Below, piece after piece: positions 41,166 through 50,807 of a DNA stretch of 64,000 nt; the first letter of the stretch is position 1; each line of letters starts with the position of its first letter. The position numbers were made by a program, and so were the translations under genes. Source of the DNA: Brevundimonas viscosa (GTDB taxonomy: Bacteria; Pseudomonadota; Alphaproteobacteria; Caulobacterales; Caulobacteraceae); contig NZ_FOZV01000005.1 of the NCBI RefSeq assembly GCF_900116065.1, forward strand, positions 10,001-74,000, in the 5' to 3' direction. Under the pieces are notes generated by a model that was given only the letters and a program-made list of their open reading frames with translations, had not been told where the DNA came from and made no database searches.

Positions 41166-42095
41166 TCAGGCGGCGACGGCCTGATCCTGCTGCTGCGCGC
41201 TCCGCCCGTCCGCCCACCTGATCAGCGCCGCGCGCGGCCATGCCACGATCCATGAGCGGGCCGTGTACTTGCCCTCCTCGATCAGCGCCTTGCGGGTCGG
41301 CGACGAGGTCGAGGCGCGTATCGTGTGGATCTCGCCGGGCCCCTGGTGGACCATGAAGGCCCCGTGCCTGAGCGGATTGACGCGCAGGTAGGCGAGGCGC
41401 GGGCTGATCTGCTCCAGCGGCGGATCGTAGAACCAGCTGGAGCCGAGCATGCCGGCCATGTACGGGCGGCGCCTGAGGATCTCGGCGGCGGTGGCCCAGG
41501 CGCGGTCCCAGCCGGCCTCGTTGAAGTCGGACAGCTCGCGGCTCTCGGTGTGCACCTCCAGCCACGGCTTCCAGGCCTGGGCGGCGGCGTAGGCCGGGAT
41601 CACCGACCAGCCCCAGCCCTCGCGGGCGTGACGCAGCACCTGGCCCGGGCCCATGGGAGAGGACAGGTCGATCATCTGGGTGCGGGCGCCGGGCACGCTG
41701 AGCACCAGCGCGATACGCACGTCCTTGGCCCAGAAGTCCCGGTCGTACGGGTCGGCGGCGGCGGTCAGGAAGTCGGACAGCCGGCCAATCCACTCGGGAT
41801 AGAGCTCCAGCACCGCTGGCGGCAGGTCGGCGGCGGGGACGCGGGCCGGCATCTCCAGCGCCCACAGGGCGACGAGGGCGCGGCGATGGTCGTCGGTCAG
41901 AGCGGGGCCGAAGGCGGCCTGCAGCGCCTCCTCGGCCCGGTGGGCCGGCTGGTCGAAGTCCCAGTGCGGCGCAGCGGCTTCGGCGGCGGCGGCGGCGGCG
42001 TCCTTGAGCGCATGGAGCTTGGCGCGGTCGTCGGCGGTCACCCGGCCGAGGACGGCCTCGAAGGCGGCGATCTGGGCGTGGGTCAGCAGGTCCAT
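41166..42095 (-). CDS. Protein of unknown function (309 aa)
   Basis: The protein is soluble with no signal peptide. It has an Ala-rich helical N-terminus (DLLTHAQIAAFEAVLGRV) and a mixed core with many aromatic residues (DFWAKDVRIALVLSVPGA, EGWGWSVIPAYAAAQAWKPW, SSWFYDPPLEQISPRLAYL). Near the C-terminus it carries HQGPGEIHTIRAS and SWIVAWPRAALIRW. I do not recognise the family. Codon use is like the neighbours. It ends next to the repeat pair at 41161. Confidence 0.7.
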   Translation of the reverse strand: MDLLTHAQIAAFEAVLGRVTADDRAKLHALKDAAAAAAEAAAPHWDFDQPAHRAEEALQAAFGPALTDDHRRALVALWALEMPARVPAADLPPAVLELYPEWIGRLSDFLTAAADPYDRDFWAKDVRIALVLSVPGARTQMIDLSSPMGPGQVLRHAREGWGWSVIPAYAAAQAWKPWLEVHTESRELSDFNEAGWDRAWATAAEILRRRPYMAGMLGSSWFYDPPLEQISPRLAYLRVNPLRHGAFMVHQGPGEIHTIRASTSSPTRKALIEEGKYTARSWIVAWPRAALIRWADGRSAQQQDQAVAA

Positions 42096-42146
42096 GCCGC
42101 CAGCTTACGCAACGGCGGTTCGCCAACCGTTAAGCGCCAGCCGAAG

Positions 42147-42170
42147 GGCGGCGGGCCAGGCCCCGCCGCC
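42147..42170 (-). terminator. Hairpin downstream of the fasciclin gene
   Basis: GGCGGCGGG (42147-42155) pairs with CCCGCCGCC (42162-42170) through a 6-nt loop, 22 bp past the fasciclin stop. There is no T-run, so it is terminator-like only. Confidence 0.45.
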
Positions 42171-42191
42171 TCGCCAGGACCCCGCCCGCGT

Positions 42192-43214
42192 TCACTCGTC
42201 CGGCGTCGGGGCCGGGTTGAGCGGGTCCTCCTCGTCATCGACCTGACCGTCGGTGGGGTTCCGCACCGGCGGCGACTGCACCGTGACCACGCGCGCGGCC
42301 GGCCGGGCCGTCGGCGCGGTCTGTGCGGCGGAGCGGGTCGTCGCGGCCACGCCTGCAGGCGGGGCGGCGCCGGCCGGAGTCGAGGCGGCGGCGGGGGCCG
42401 CGCCCGGCGTCGGGGCGGTGTCCGGCGCGGTCGGCGCGGCAGGGGCCGGATTGGCCGTGGCCGGCGAGGGCGCGGCGGTCGGGGCCGCGTCCGGAGCGGT
42501 GCGCTCGGCCGGGAGAGTGGGCGGCGTGGTCCGCGGCGCCTCCTCGGCGACGGCCTCGTCCGCGGGAGCCTCGGCGGGGGTTTCAACGACCGCGGCGCTT
42601 CCGGCCGCGGCCTCGGAATCGCCCATGGCGGCGAGTGAACGGCCGGGGTCGAGCACTTGGTCGATGGCGAAGATCGCGCCGTTGGCGGCGCCGATGTCGG
42701 CCTGCACCACCGTGGCCCGGTCGACCTTGATGGAGTCGCCGGTGCCATCCAGCTGGACCTCGGTCTGCGCCGCGGTCTGGACGCCGCCGCGCGTGCCCTC
42801 AATCTGTCCCGAGGCCACATCGGCGACGATCACATGGTAGAGCAGCCGCTCGCGCAGCTCGGCGGCGTTGGCCGGGTCGAGCAGCCGGGTCCGCTCTTCC
42901 TCGGGCAGGGCGGCGAAGGCGGCGTCGGTCGGGGCGAAGATCGAGATCGCGGGACGGCTGGCCAGGGTTTCGGTCAGGCCCGCCCGGTCGAGCGCCGCCA
43001 GCAGGGTGGTGAACCCGCCGCGAGCACGGAGCACGTCGATCACCGAGGCGCTCTCCGCTGACGAAGCCTGGGCGGTTTCGGTGGATTGCGTCGCAGCGGC
43101 GGGAGCGGGCTCCGCCTGTGCCGGGGGGTCTTGCGGCGGCGTCTGGGCGAGGACGGCCGGCGCCGCCAGCAGGGCAGAGGCGGCGGTCGCGGCGAGGAGC
43201 ATCGAACGAGGCAT
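42192..43214 (-). CDS. Exported fasciclin (FAS1) domain protein with Ala/Pro-rich tail
   Basis: The 340-residue protein has a signal peptide ending AVLAQ (residue 24), a short Pro/Ala/Glu-rich spacer and one FAS1 domain (about residues 57-190). The FAS1 signatures are ISIFAPTDAAFAALP and YHVIVADVASGQI, then IGAANGAIFAIDQVL. Residues from about 200 on form a long low-complexity Ala/Pro/Thr tail ending acidic. FAS1 domains mediate adhesion or ligand binding. A second, interrupted FAS1 gene lies at 53829-54419. The tail resembles a flexible wall or envelope spacer. Confidence 0.9.
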   Translation of the reverse strand: MPRSMLLAATAASALLAAPAVLAQTPPQDPPAQAEPAPAAATQSTETAQASSAESASVIDVLRARGGFTTLLAALDRAGLTETLASRPAISIFAPTDAAFAALPEEERTRLLDPANAAELRERLLYHVIVADVASGQIEGTRGGVQTAAQTEVQLDGTGDSIKVDRATVVQADIGAANGAIFAIDQVLDPGRSLAAMGDSEAAAGSAAVVETPAEAPADEAVAEEAPRTTPPTLPAERTAPDAAPTAAPSPATANPAPAAPTAPDTAPTPGAAPAAASTPAGAAPPAGVAATTRSAAQTAPTARPAARVVTVQSPPVRNPTDGQVDDEEDPLNPAPTPDE

Positions 43215-43353
43215 GAGGTATCCCTTCTTCAGGCGCGGGCCGCGAAGGGGAGATCGGACGCGGTCGCGCAGGGTGTGCGATGCGGTTGAAAGGCGGAACG
43301 GCGAACCCGGTTCCCCGGGCGGCGGCCGGGAGGCCGCCGGATGCGGGCCAGGC

Positions 43354-44220
43354 TCAGCCCAGAAGCGTCGGCGCGATCCACCAATCCGGGCGAAGGGCCC
43401 GCAGCATCGCCGCGGCGGCCGTAGCGTCGGACGGGGCGTCGAACAGGGCGAAGACGGTTGCGCCTGAGCCGGACATGCGGACCAGTCGCGCGCTGGGCAG
43501 GCCGGCGAACTCGGCGAGCACCTCGCCGATCAGGGGCTGAAGGGCGACGGCCGGGGCCTGGAGGTCGTTGCGCTGCTCACCCAGCCAGTCGATCACGGTT
43601 CCGGGCGTCCAGTCGCGCGGCGGCGCGGGACGATCGGCGGCGGCGGCCGGACCGGCGTCGAAGGCGCGGTAGACGACGGCCGTCGGCGACGGCACGCCGG
43701 GGTTCACGAGCAGCGCCGGAAGCGGGGGCAGCGCCGGTTCGAAGGCGAGGCGGTCTCCCCGCCCCTCGGCCCAGGCGGCGCGCGCGTGCAGGCACATGGG
43801 GCCATCGGCGCCGACCAGGCCGGCGATGTCGGCGAGAGCCGCGTCGTCGAGGACGAGGCCGAGCGCGTCGCGGGCCAGTTTCAGGGCCGCGCCGGCGTCC
43901 GCCGAGCCGCCGCCCAGTCCCGCCGCGACGGGCAGGCGTTTGTCGAGGGTGATCGCCAGCGGCGGCTCGCCGATCCCCGCCGCCTCTCCGAGCCGCCGCA
44001 GGACCCGCAGGATCAGGTTGTCGGCTTCGCCGGCCAGCGCCGCGGCGAAGGGCCCCTCGACCGTCAGCGACAGACCATCGGCGGGCGCGACGGAGACGCG
44101 GTCGCCGACGTCGGCGAAGGCGACCAGGCTGGCGAGCGGGTGGTAGCCGTCCGAATCGACCGGCCCGACATGCAGGAAAAGGTTGACCTTGGCGGGCGCG
44201 AGCGCCGTCCGCATGGACAT
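43354..44220 (-). CDS. ispE: 4-diphosphocytidyl-2-C-methyl-D-erythritol kinase
   Basis: IspE phosphorylates CDP-ME in the non-mevalonate isoprenoid pathway. The 288-residue GHMP kinase has APAKVNLFLHV at the N-terminus with the catalytic Lys, the ATP loop LPVAAGLGGGSADAGAAL, and the C-terminal MSGSGATVFALF motif. The ATG at 44220 lies 4 bp after the stop of the TPR gene; ATG 44214 is an alternative start. Length is normal. Confidence 0.95.
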   Translation of the reverse strand: MSMRTALAPAKVNLFLHVGPVDSDGYHPLASLVAFADVGDRVSVAPADGLSLTVEGPFAAALAGEADNLILRVLRRLGEAAGIGEPPLAITLDKRLPVAAGLGGGSADAGAALKLARDALGLVLDDAALADIAGLVGADGPMCLHARAAWAEGRGDRLAFEPALPPLPALLVNPGVPSPTAVVYRAFDAGPAAAADRPAPPRDWTPGTVIDWLGEQRNDLQAPAVALQPLIGEVLAEFAGLPSARLVRMSGSGATVFALFDAPSDATAAAAMLRALRPDWWIAPTLLG

Positions 44221-44224
44221 GCGG

Positions 44225-46078
44225 TCAGGCGCCGGCCGCGGCCGCGGGCGCGGGGTCGCCCAGCCCCTCGGCCAGCTTGCGCTCGACGGCGGCGCGCCGG
44301 TCCGCATCGGGGTCGAGCGTCAGGACCCGGCTCCACTGCCATTCGGCCTCGCGCCGGCGGCCGACGCGCCAGTAGGCGTCGCCGAGGTGGTCGTTGATCT
44401 CGGCGTTGGCCGGCTCCTTCTCCACGGCGCCTTCCAGCGTCTCGACCGCCGCTTCATAGAGCCCCTGACGGTACTGGGCCCAGCCGAGCGAGTCCTGGAT
44501 GTTGCCGTTGTCCGGCTCGGCGGCATGGGCGCGCGCGATCATCTCCGCCCCCTGGTCCACCCGTCGGCCGGTGTCGACCCACAGATAACCAAGGTAGTTC
44601 AGCAACGCGGGATCGTCGGGCTGCGCCTGCAACGCGGCCCAGAGCTCCGCTTCGGCCTCCTCGATCCGGCCGAGCAGATGCAGGGCATTGCCTCTGAGGA
44701 ACCGCGTCGCGGCGGGCTGGTCGGCGGTGTTCAGCATCGGGCGGTCGAGGATGGTCAGCGCCTCGGCGGGCTCGCCGTTCGCCAGCAACTGGCCCGCCAG
44801 CTCCAGCGCGATCAGAACCTGCCCGGGCGCAGCCGCGTCGGCGCGGCGGAGGGCGGCGAGCGCCTCGGCCGGCCGATCCTGTCGGCGCAGGCTGAGGCCG
44901 AGATTGTACTGGGCCCCGGCATGGACGATGGGATCGGCCTCGCTAACGCTGAGAAAGGCCGCCTGCGCCGGAGCCTCCTGTTCGGCGCCGGCGAAGGCGT
45001 GCCCGAGACGAAGCGCCGTCGAATCCTCCGGATCCAGAGCCAGGGCCAGCCGGAGGTAGATCGCAGCAAGCTCGTGAAGGTCGTACTCGGTGACCTCCAT
45101 GGCGGCGAAGACAAGGGCGTCTGCGGCGTTGGCGGTCACCGAGGGCGCCGCCGGCGGCCGTGCACGCCGCTGGAGGCGCTCCAGCCCGCGCAGGGCGGCC
45201 GGCTCGGGCCCCGGTCCGGCCAGCGAGGCGCGATAGCGGGCTTCGGCCTCGGCGCGACGTCCCCGGCGCTCGAGGAATTCGCCATAGGCGACACCGAACA
45301 GCCGCACGCCCTCGGGAAGCGCCATCAGCGCCTGATACTCGGCGTCCGCCTCCTCGTGACGGCGCCGCAGCTCGAGCAAGCGGGCCCGCTGCAGCCTGAG
45401 CACCAGACCGGCGGGATCACCCGGCGCGGCCTGGACCGGCTGGAGGGCGGCGTCCCAGTCGCCGGCGGCGGCGTTGACGGCCGGCAGGAGGTAGCGCGCC
45501 ACCGATCCATAGGGGGCCCCGAACGGGCGGTCCTGCAACGCCGCCCGCGCCCCGGCGCCGTCGCCCTGATCGAGCAGGCGGATCACCGCGAACAGTCGGC
45601 CGGCGTCGGCGAACAGGGGCGTGCTCTCGACCATCGGGGTCAGGCGCACGACGGTCTCGAGGTCGCCGGTGAACAGGGCGGCGCGGAACGCTTCCTCGCC
45701 GATGACCGGCTGCTCCGGGGTCAGGGCGTGGCTGCGGGCCAGAAACTCGGCGGCGTCGGCGCGCGCGCCGCGGATGCCGGCGACGCGCCCGGAGAGATAG
45801 AGGCCATAGGCGGAGCGGCCGGCCGGGTCGAGCGGCACCGGGGCCCATTCGGCCGGGATCGGCGGGGCGGGCGGCGCTTCCTCGACTTCCTCGTCGATCG
45901 GGACCACTGCGGGCGGGAGCGCCTCGGAGGGATCGACCGCTTCCGCAGGCGGGATGACGACCGCCGGCGGCGACAGGGGCGGGTCGACGATCACCGGGGC
46001 GTCCTGCGCAACGGCGACAGGCGCCAGCGCCAGGGCGGCGCAACCGGTCAGGAGCAGGCGAAGGGCGGAGAGGCGCAT
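44225..46078 (-). CDS. Exported tetratricopeptide-repeat protein
   Basis: The 617-residue protein has a signal peptide (ending PVAVAQ, about residue 25), a Pro/Val-rich spacer to about residue 70, and at least ten TPR-like helical pairs. Clear examples are ADPIVHAGAQYNLGLSLRR, QPDDPALLNYLGYLWVDTG, EPDNGNIQDSLGWAQYRQG and EPANAEINDHLGDAYWRVG. TPR arrays assemble protein complexes; this one acts in the periplasm. The last gene-proximal repeats are the most regular. It precedes ispE by 4 bp, so the two share a transcript without an obvious shared function. Confidence 0.92.
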   Translation of the reverse strand: MRLSALRLLLTGCAALALAPVAVAQDAPVIVDPPLSPPAVVIPPAEAVDPSEALPPAVVPIDEEVEEAPPAPPIPAEWAPVPLDPAGRSAYGLYLSGRVAGIRGARADAAEFLARSHALTPEQPVIGEEAFRAALFTGDLETVVRLTPMVESTPLFADAGRLFAVIRLLDQGDGAGARAALQDRPFGAPYGSVARYLLPAVNAAAGDWDAALQPVQAAPGDPAGLVLRLQRARLLELRRRHEEADAEYQALMALPEGVRLFGVAYGEFLERRGRRAEAEARYRASLAGPGPEPAALRGLERLQRRARPPAAPSVTANAADALVFAAMEVTEYDLHELAAIYLRLALALDPEDSTALRLGHAFAGAEQEAPAQAAFLSVSEADPIVHAGAQYNLGLSLRRQDRPAEALAALRRADAAAPGQVLIALELAGQLLANGEPAEALTILDRPMLNTADQPAATRFLRGNALHLLGRIEEAEAELWAALQAQPDDPALLNYLGYLWVDTGRRVDQGAEMIARAHAAEPDNGNIQDSLGWAQYRQGLYEAAVETLEGAVEKEPANAEINDHLGDAYWRVGRRREAEWQWSRVLTLDPDADRRAAVERKLAEGLGDPAPAAAAGA

Positions 46079-46134
46079 GGCCGGGAGCCTTCCCGGATTA
46101 TGCGGCGGCGGCAAGGCCCCTCGCCCGCCCCGCG

Positions 46135-47895
46135 TCACATATTCGGATAGTTCGGGCCGCCGCCGCCCTCGGGCGTGGTCCAGACGATGTTCTGCGACGG
46201 ATCCTTGATGTCGCAGGTTTTGCAGTGGACGCAGTTCTGGGCGTTGATGACGAAGCGCGGATCGGTCTTCGCCGCCTCGTCGCCGTAGACGACCTCGTAG
46301 ACCCCCGCCGGGCAGTAGAGGCGCGCCGGCTCTCCGTACTTCGGCAGGTTGACCCGGATCGGCACCGAGGGGTCGAGCAGCTTGAGGTGGGCCGGCTGGT
46401 CCTCGGCGTGGTTGGTGTTGGAAACGAACACCGAGGACAGCTTGTCGAAGCTGAGCTTCCCGTCGGGCTTGGGATAGGCGATCGGGCTATGCTTCGACGC
46501 CGGTTCGGTCGAGGCGGCGTCGGTCTTTCCGTGCTTCATGGTGCCGAACAGGGAGAAGCCGCCGAACAGGGTCTGGAACCACATGTCGAACAGGCCGAGC
46601 GCGCCGCCGAGGGTGGTGCCGAACTTCGACAGCAGCGGCTTGGCGTTGCGGACACGCTTGAGCTCACGATGGACCCAGCTGTCCTCGTAGGCGGCCTGGT
46701 ACTCGACCAGTTCGTCGCCGCCGCGGCCGGCGGCCAGCGCGTCGAAGGCGGCGTCGGCGGCCAGCATGCCGGTCTTCATGGCGTTGTGGCTGCCCTTGAT
46801 GCGCGGCACGTTCACGAACCCGGCCGAGCAGCCGATCAGGGCGCCGCCGGGGAAGCTGAGCTTCGGCACCGACTGGAAGCCGCCCTCGGTGATGGCGCGT
46901 GCGCCGTAGGAGATGCGCGTGCCGCCCTCCAGATGCTCGCTGATCGCCGGGTGATGCTTGAAGCGCTGGAACTCGTCGAACGGCGACAGGAAGGGGTTGC
47001 GGTAGTTCAGGTGCACCACATAGCCCACGGCCACGTAGCGGTCGCCGAAGTGGTACATGAAGCTGCCGCCGCCGGTGTTTTCGTCGAGCGGCCAGCCGGT
47101 GGTGTGCTGGGCCAGTCCGGGCTGGTGCTTCTCCGCCGGGACCTGCCACAGCTCCTTGATGCCGATGCCGAACTTCTGCGGCTCTGCTTTGTCACAGAGG
47201 TTGTGGCGGGCCATGATGGTCTTGGCCAGCGAGCCGCGGACGCCCTCGGCGATGAAGACGTATTTGCCGTGCAGCTCGAGGCCCGGCTGGAATTCGCCGG
47301 TCGGCTCGCCCTCGCGGTCGATGCCGAAGACGCCGGCGACCACGCCCTTCACCCGGCCGGTCGGCTCGTCCCAGACCACGTGGCTGGCGGCCATGCCCGG
47401 ATAGACCTCGACGCCGAGCGCCTCGGCCTGCTCGCCCAGCCAGCGGCACAGGTTGCCGAGGGAGGCGATGTAGCAGCCGTCGTTGTGCATCAGCGGCGGC
47501 AAGGCGAACATCGGCAGGTCGGCCTGGCCGTGGGGGCCGAGCACGAGGAAGCGGTCCCGGGTGACCGGCGTCTCCAGCGGCGCGCCGCGGTCCTTCCAGT
47601 CGGGGAACAGCTCGGTCAGCGCCTTCGGGTCGATCACCGCCCCCGACAGGATGTGGCCGCCGATCTCGGCCGACTTCTCAAGCACGGCGACGGACACCTC
47701 GCGGCCGTCCTTCTCCGCGCGCTGCTTGAGGCGGATGGCGGCGGCGAGGCCGGCGGGACCGCCGCCGACGATGACCACGTCGTACTCCATGACCTCGCGC
47801 TCGACGCCCGCCAACGCCTCCAGCGGCGGCAGCTTGTCGATGACGGCTTCCTGCCACGCGTTCGCCGCGCCGCCCTCGATCGCTTGCTCGGCCAT
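46135..47895 (-). CDS. Electron transfer flavoprotein-ubiquinone oxidoreductase
   Basis: ETF-QO passes electrons from ETF to ubiquinone at the inner membrane. The 586-residue protein has the FAD-binding YDVVIVGGGPAGLAAAIRLK near the N-terminus and GGALIGCSAGFVNVPRIKG in the middle. The C-terminal 4Fe-4S site shows CPAGVYEV and CVHCKTCDIKDP. Length is standard. The start at ATG 47895 fits homologues; a TTG extension to 47967 is unlikely. An enoyl-CoA hydratase elsewhere in the window fits the same fatty-acid oxidation context. Confidence 0.96.
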   Translation of the reverse strand: MAEQAIEGGAANAWQEAVIDKLPPLEALAGVEREVMEYDVVIVGGGPAGLAAAIRLKQRAEKDGREVSVAVLEKSAEIGGHILSGAVIDPKALTELFPDWKDRGAPLETPVTRDRFLVLGPHGQADLPMFALPPLMHNDGCYIASLGNLCRWLGEQAEALGVEVYPGMAASHVVWDEPTGRVKGVVAGVFGIDREGEPTGEFQPGLELHGKYVFIAEGVRGSLAKTIMARHNLCDKAEPQKFGIGIKELWQVPAEKHQPGLAQHTTGWPLDENTGGGSFMYHFGDRYVAVGYVVHLNYRNPFLSPFDEFQRFKHHPAISEHLEGGTRISYGARAITEGGFQSVPKLSFPGGALIGCSAGFVNVPRIKGSHNAMKTGMLAADAAFDALAAGRGGDELVEYQAAYEDSWVHRELKRVRNAKPLLSKFGTTLGGALGLFDMWFQTLFGGFSLFGTMKHGKTDAASTEPASKHSPIAYPKPDGKLSFDKLSSVFVSNTNHAEDQPAHLKLLDPSVPIRVNLPKYGEPARLYCPAGVYEVVYGDEAAKTDPRFVINAQNCVHCKTCDIKDPSQNIVWTTPEGGGGPNYPNM

Positions 47896-47988
47896 GCCCC
47901 TGAATTCCCTCGCGGTCGGTGTGTCGGTTGTATGCGCCTTATCAAGAGGTGACGCGAGGGTGGTCAAGGACTATCCAGAAGCAACGCC

Positions 47989-48777
47989 ATGAGCCCCGCC
48001 GCCCTCGACAACGCCGCCACTGAGAGCCTGCTCGCCTTCTGGCGCGACGCGGGGGTCGAGGCCTGCTTCGAGGACGCCCCCGTCGATCGCACCCATGTGG
48101 CGCCGCCCCCGGCGGTGAAGGCGGTGGCGAAGGCGACGGCCTCGGTCGTCGCGCAAGCTCCCGCCGGCGACGCCATTGCCGAGGCCCGTCGGCTGGCGGC
48201 CGGCGCGGACTCGCTGGAGGCGCTCGGCGAGGCCATCGCCGCGTTCGAAGGCTGTCCGCTGCGCGGTCTGGGGGCGCGGCAGGCGGTGTTCTGCCGGGGC
48301 GACCCGCGGGCCCCGGTGATGGTCGTCGGCGAGGGCCCCGGCGCGGAGGAGGATGCGCGGGGCCAGCCCTTCGTCGGCAAGGCCGGCCAGCTGCTGGACC
48401 GGATGCTGCGCGAGGCGGGGCTGGAGGGCCGGGTGTTCATCACCAACACCGTCTTCTGGCGGCCGCCCGGGAATCGCACGCCGACCCCGGCCGAACAGGC
48501 GGTGTGCGCCCCCTTCCTCGAGCGGGCCTTCGCCCTGCTGAAGCCGCGGGCGGTCCTGCTGCTCGGCGGGGCGGCGTCCAAGTCGGTGCTGGGGACCGAC
48601 GAGGGCATCATGAAGCTGCGCGGGCAGTGGAAGGAGTGGCGGCTGGCGGAAGGGGCAGTGGCGGCGCCGGCGCTGCCGACGCTGCACCCGGCCTTCCTGC
48701 TGCGCACGCCGATGGCCAAGAAGGCGGTCTGGGGCGACCTGCTGTCGCTGGCTGCGCGGCTGGACGAGCCCGCCTGA
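47989..48777 (+). CDS. Uracil-DNA glycosylase, family 4-like
   Basis: The 262-residue protein has the family 4/5 motifs GEGPGAEEDARGQPFVGKAG (residues 114-133, motif A), NTVFWRPPGNRTPTP and LPTLHPAFLL (motif B His). It excises uracil from DNA. The N-terminal 80 residues are poorly conserved. The usual CxxC that starts the 4Fe-4S ligand set is not seen: cysteines lie at 89 (EGCPL), 102 and 173 but without CxxC spacing, so the cluster may be absent or altered. The ATG at 47989 is the only good start. Confidence 0.9.
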   Translation: MSPAALDNAATESLLAFWRDAGVEACFEDAPVDRTHVAPPPAVKAVAKATASVVAQAPAGDAIAEARRLAAGADSLEALGEAIAAFEGCPLRGLGARQAVFCRGDPRAPVMVVGEGPGAEEDARGQPFVGKAGQLLDRMLREAGLEGRVFITNTVFWRPPGNRTPTPAEQAVCAPFLERAFALLKPRAVLLLGGAASKSVLGTDEGIMKLRGQWKEWRLAEGAVAAPALPTLHPAFLLRTPMAKKAVWGDLLSLAARLDEPA

Positions 48778-48933
48778 CGCGTTCATCCGGCGGACTCAAA
48801 TGCGCCCCAAAAAGGCGTCAGAACTTGACACCGGCCGGCGCGGTGGCGCCATTTCGGCCTGACGACCGAACGTAAGGCGCGCGGCCGGATCGAATCGAGA
48901 CGATTCCGCCGCCGCTCCAAGGGGGGCCGCCAA

Positions 48934-50622
48934 GTGCGTGTTCAATTCCGCCGCGCCATGCTCGCGCCGACGCTGGCGATCGCGTTCGCCCTCGCGGGCG
49001 GCGTACACACGGCCGCAGCCGAAGAAGCCGTCTCGTATGCGGAAGGTTCCTAGAACCGGCCGATTTCCGCCCTGAGTCCCGCCGATCGCCTCAGCTACAC
49101 CACCGCCTTCGACGCCCTGCGTCGCGGCGACCTTGAGGCCGCCCGCGCCTCGGCGCGCCAGGCCCAGGACCGCATCCTGCTGGGCCAGGTCGAGTTCGAG
49201 CGCCTGTTCCACCCCAACTACACCGCCACCTACGAGGAACTGGCGGCGTGGCTGGAGGAGTACGCCGATCTGCCCCCCGCCGACCGGGCCTACAGCCTGG
49301 CTCTGCGGCGGCGGCCGGACGGGGCTCCCGAGCCGCGTCGTCCGGCCCGCTTCTTCGGCCGCAGCTGGGCGGGCGTGGCCGCAGCCGGCGGCAACGTCGA
49401 GGGCGACCCGACCCGCGCCGCTCGCGTGGCCCTGAACCGGGACGATCTGGCCGGGGCTGTGACCTTGGGCGAGCAGATCGGCGACTGGTGGACGGTCGGC
49501 CTCGCGCAATACCGGCAGGGCGAGTTCGCGCGGGCCGCCGCCGCGTTCGAGCGAGTGCTGGAAGATCCGACCGAGGACGGCTGGGTGCGGGCCGGGGCCG
49601 CCTTCTGGGCCGCCCGCTCGGCCGGTCGTTCGAGCCAGCAGGATCGTGTGCGGCCGCTGCTGCGCCGGGCCGCGGCCTGGCCGGCCAGCTTCTACGGGCA
49701 GATCGCGCTGGCGCAGCTCGGCGAAGAGCCGGAGATAGAGAACCTCGGCCCGCGCCCCTACGCCGCCACGCTGCAGCGCGCCGCCTACACGCCGACCGAG
49801 CCCGTCGGCGTCGAGGCCGCGGACCTGCATGCCTTCGTGCAGAGCAATCCGGAGGCGCGGCGGACGGTCGCCTACTACGAGGTCGGCCGGCGCGAGGATG
49901 CCCGCGACGCGCTGCGCACCGGCTTCCGTTCGGCGCTCGACAACCGCGCCCGGGAGCTGTGGGCGGCGTTGGGTCGGGCGTTGGGCCCCCGGGTCACCGG
50001 CTCGGACCAGGAAGCGCGACGCATCGACGCCGACCGTTACCCCCAGCCGGTGATCGAACCGGAGGGCGGTTTCACCGTCGAGCGGTCGCTGGTCTACGCC
50101 ATCGCCCGCAAGGAAACCGACTTCAACGCACGGGCGCGATCCTCTGTCGGCGCGTACGGCCTGATGCAGGTGATGCCGACCACGGCGGCGGAGCTGTCCG
50201 GAGACCGGGGCTTCGTCAGTGACCCGGAACGGCTCTACGATCCGAACGTCAACGCCCGGCTGGGACAGGCCTACATCCAGCGGGTGCTGTCCATGCCTGC
50301 GATCGACGGCGATCTGCTGCGGGCTGCGGCCTCCTACAATGCCGGCCCCGGTCCCATGGTCGCGGCGGTGCGCAAGCTGGGCCAGGACGCCGATCCGCTG
50401 CTGCTGATCGAGACCATCGACGTGCCGCAGGCGCGGGACTACGTCGAGAAGGTGGTCGCCGCCTACTGGGTCTACCAGCGCATGAACGGACGGCCGCTGA
50501 ACACGCTCGCGGCCCTGGCGGCGGGAGCTACGCGGGTTCCGTTGAGCCTCGACTATGTGGTCCCGCCACCCGCGCCGGCGCAGCCGGTCGAGGTCGCGGC
50601 GCTTCCCGCCACCGGCGGCTAG
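48934..50622 (+). pseudogene. Soluble lytic murein transglycosylase interrupted by an in-frame TAG
   Basis: Read through, the gene encodes a 562-codon periplasmic lytic transglycosylase. GTG 48934 starts a signal peptide (LAPTLAIAFALAGGVHTAAA), codon 40 at 49051 is TAG, and the same frame continues without a break. After the stop come SPADRLSYTTAFDALRRGDL, a TPR-like helical ring domain, and an SLT domain with the catalytic Glu in IARKETDFNARA and GAYGLMQVMPTTAAEL. One C-to-T change of CAG would create the stop. A restart at GTG 49375 would give a 415-residue form with the SLT domain but no signal peptide. Either a pseudogene, a read-through case or a sequence error. Confidence 0.8.
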
Positions 50623-50729
50623 AGACCCGCCAGCAGGAGCGCCGGCAGGCAGCAGGCGACCACGATCATCAGGCCATAGACCAGCAGGCTGGGGCGGCGG
50701 GCTTGCGGCTGTGGGGCGGGCATCGACAT
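50619..50729 (-). CDS. 36-aa single-helix membrane protein
   Basis: The frame reads a polar Pro/Gln/Arg N-terminus (MSMPAPQPQARRPS) and one hydrophobic helix (LLVYGLMIVVACCLPALLLA) ending GL, the makeup of a genuine small membrane protein. AGGG lies 7 nt upstream. Its stop overlaps the transglycosylase stop on the other strand. It follows the GST gene on the same strand by 78 bp and may be cotranscribed with it. No family is recognised. Confidence 0.5.
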   Translation of the reverse strand: MSMPAPQPQARRPSLLVYGLMIVVACCLPALLLAGL

Positions 50730-50807
50730 GGCTGACCCTGAACGCTCCGGCGCGGGCGAGGCTCCAGAGATAGCGGCGTTGTCTTAAAGCGACGTTCGGC
50801 GGCGCGG

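Noticed and set aside
44183..47952. Plus-strand frames of 655 and 575 codons opposite the TPR and ETF-QO genes
   Set aside because: Both are shadows of strongly supported minus-strand genes.
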